Positions 51,446 through 51,556 of a stretch of 51,556 nt of DNA are shown here, in pieces. How positions within the stretch are numbered: the first letter of the stretch is position 1; the number at the start of each line of letters is the position of its first letter. The notes beneath the pieces were generated by a model. The model was not told the DNA's origin, made no database searches, and saw only the letters and a program-made list of their open reading frames with translations. The stretch is from Nitrospirota bacterium (GTDB lineage Bacteria > Nitrospirota > Thermodesulfovibrionia > UBA6902). The DNA is taken from the NCBI GenBank assembly GCA_016222915.1, contig JACRQA010000154.1:1-51556 (forward strand), written 5' to 3'. A program made the position numbers and the translations under genes.

Positions 51446-51556
51446 ATGAATGTACTGATTGTTAAAAACATATCACATGAGGGGCCGGGCACAATAGAGG
51501 ATTACCTGGTAGAACAGGGAATCAAATACGTTGTGCTGGAATTCTCCGGCTGCGGG
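51446..51556 (+). CDS. Type 1 glutamine amidotransferase-like protein, N-terminal fragment (runs off window)
   Basis: Open frame MNVLIVKNISHEGPGTIEDYLVEQGIKYVVLEFSGCG to the window end. Confidence 0.6.
   Translation, partial: MNVLIVKNISHEGPGTIEDYLVEQGIKYVVLEFSGCG

Overview
The window looks like an ordinary bacterial chromosome segment, probably Nitrospirota/Deltaproteobacteria-like (inferred from gene content only). It is dense in conserved housekeeping and signalling genes. Main blocks: (1) a partial thiD, then a secreted alkaline phosphatase with an internal Ca-binding insertion and 5.4 tandem MopE-type repeats; (2) a PEP-CTERM regulatory locus (prsK, a PP-loop CysD/CysH-like gene, prsR, and a PEP-CTERM protein behind a near-consensus sigma-54 promoter); (3) a GEMM/c-di-GMP-I-like riboswitch plus terminator upstream of a secreted FN3/MopE protein; (4) a housekeeping stretch (thrC, histidine kinase, Smr, ABC-2 transporter, pepA, RNase D, phosphomannomutase, radical SAM, NagA-like); (5) a PilZ + rubredoxin-like + superoxide-reductase-like fusion, followed by HPF-CSD and a reverse-strand 6S RNA candidate; (6) apt/mtnP, a HExxH-TolB-BamA-type fusion, PilZ, MATE, Hsp20 and a divergent RelA/SpoT-like protein; (7) a nitrogen cluster (solitary NifA-like HTH, porin, amtB-glnK, glnK-amtB), where the second GlnK has Phe at the Tyr51 uridylylation position. 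Strongest leads: the PilZ-rubredoxin-SOR fusion, GlnK Y51F behind a sigma-54-like promoter, the solitary NifA-like HTH, the riboswitch, the 6S RNA candidate, a missed 27-aa Lys-rich ORF, and several dispersed palindromic or inverted-repeat elements. All family calls come from reading motifs; no database search was run.
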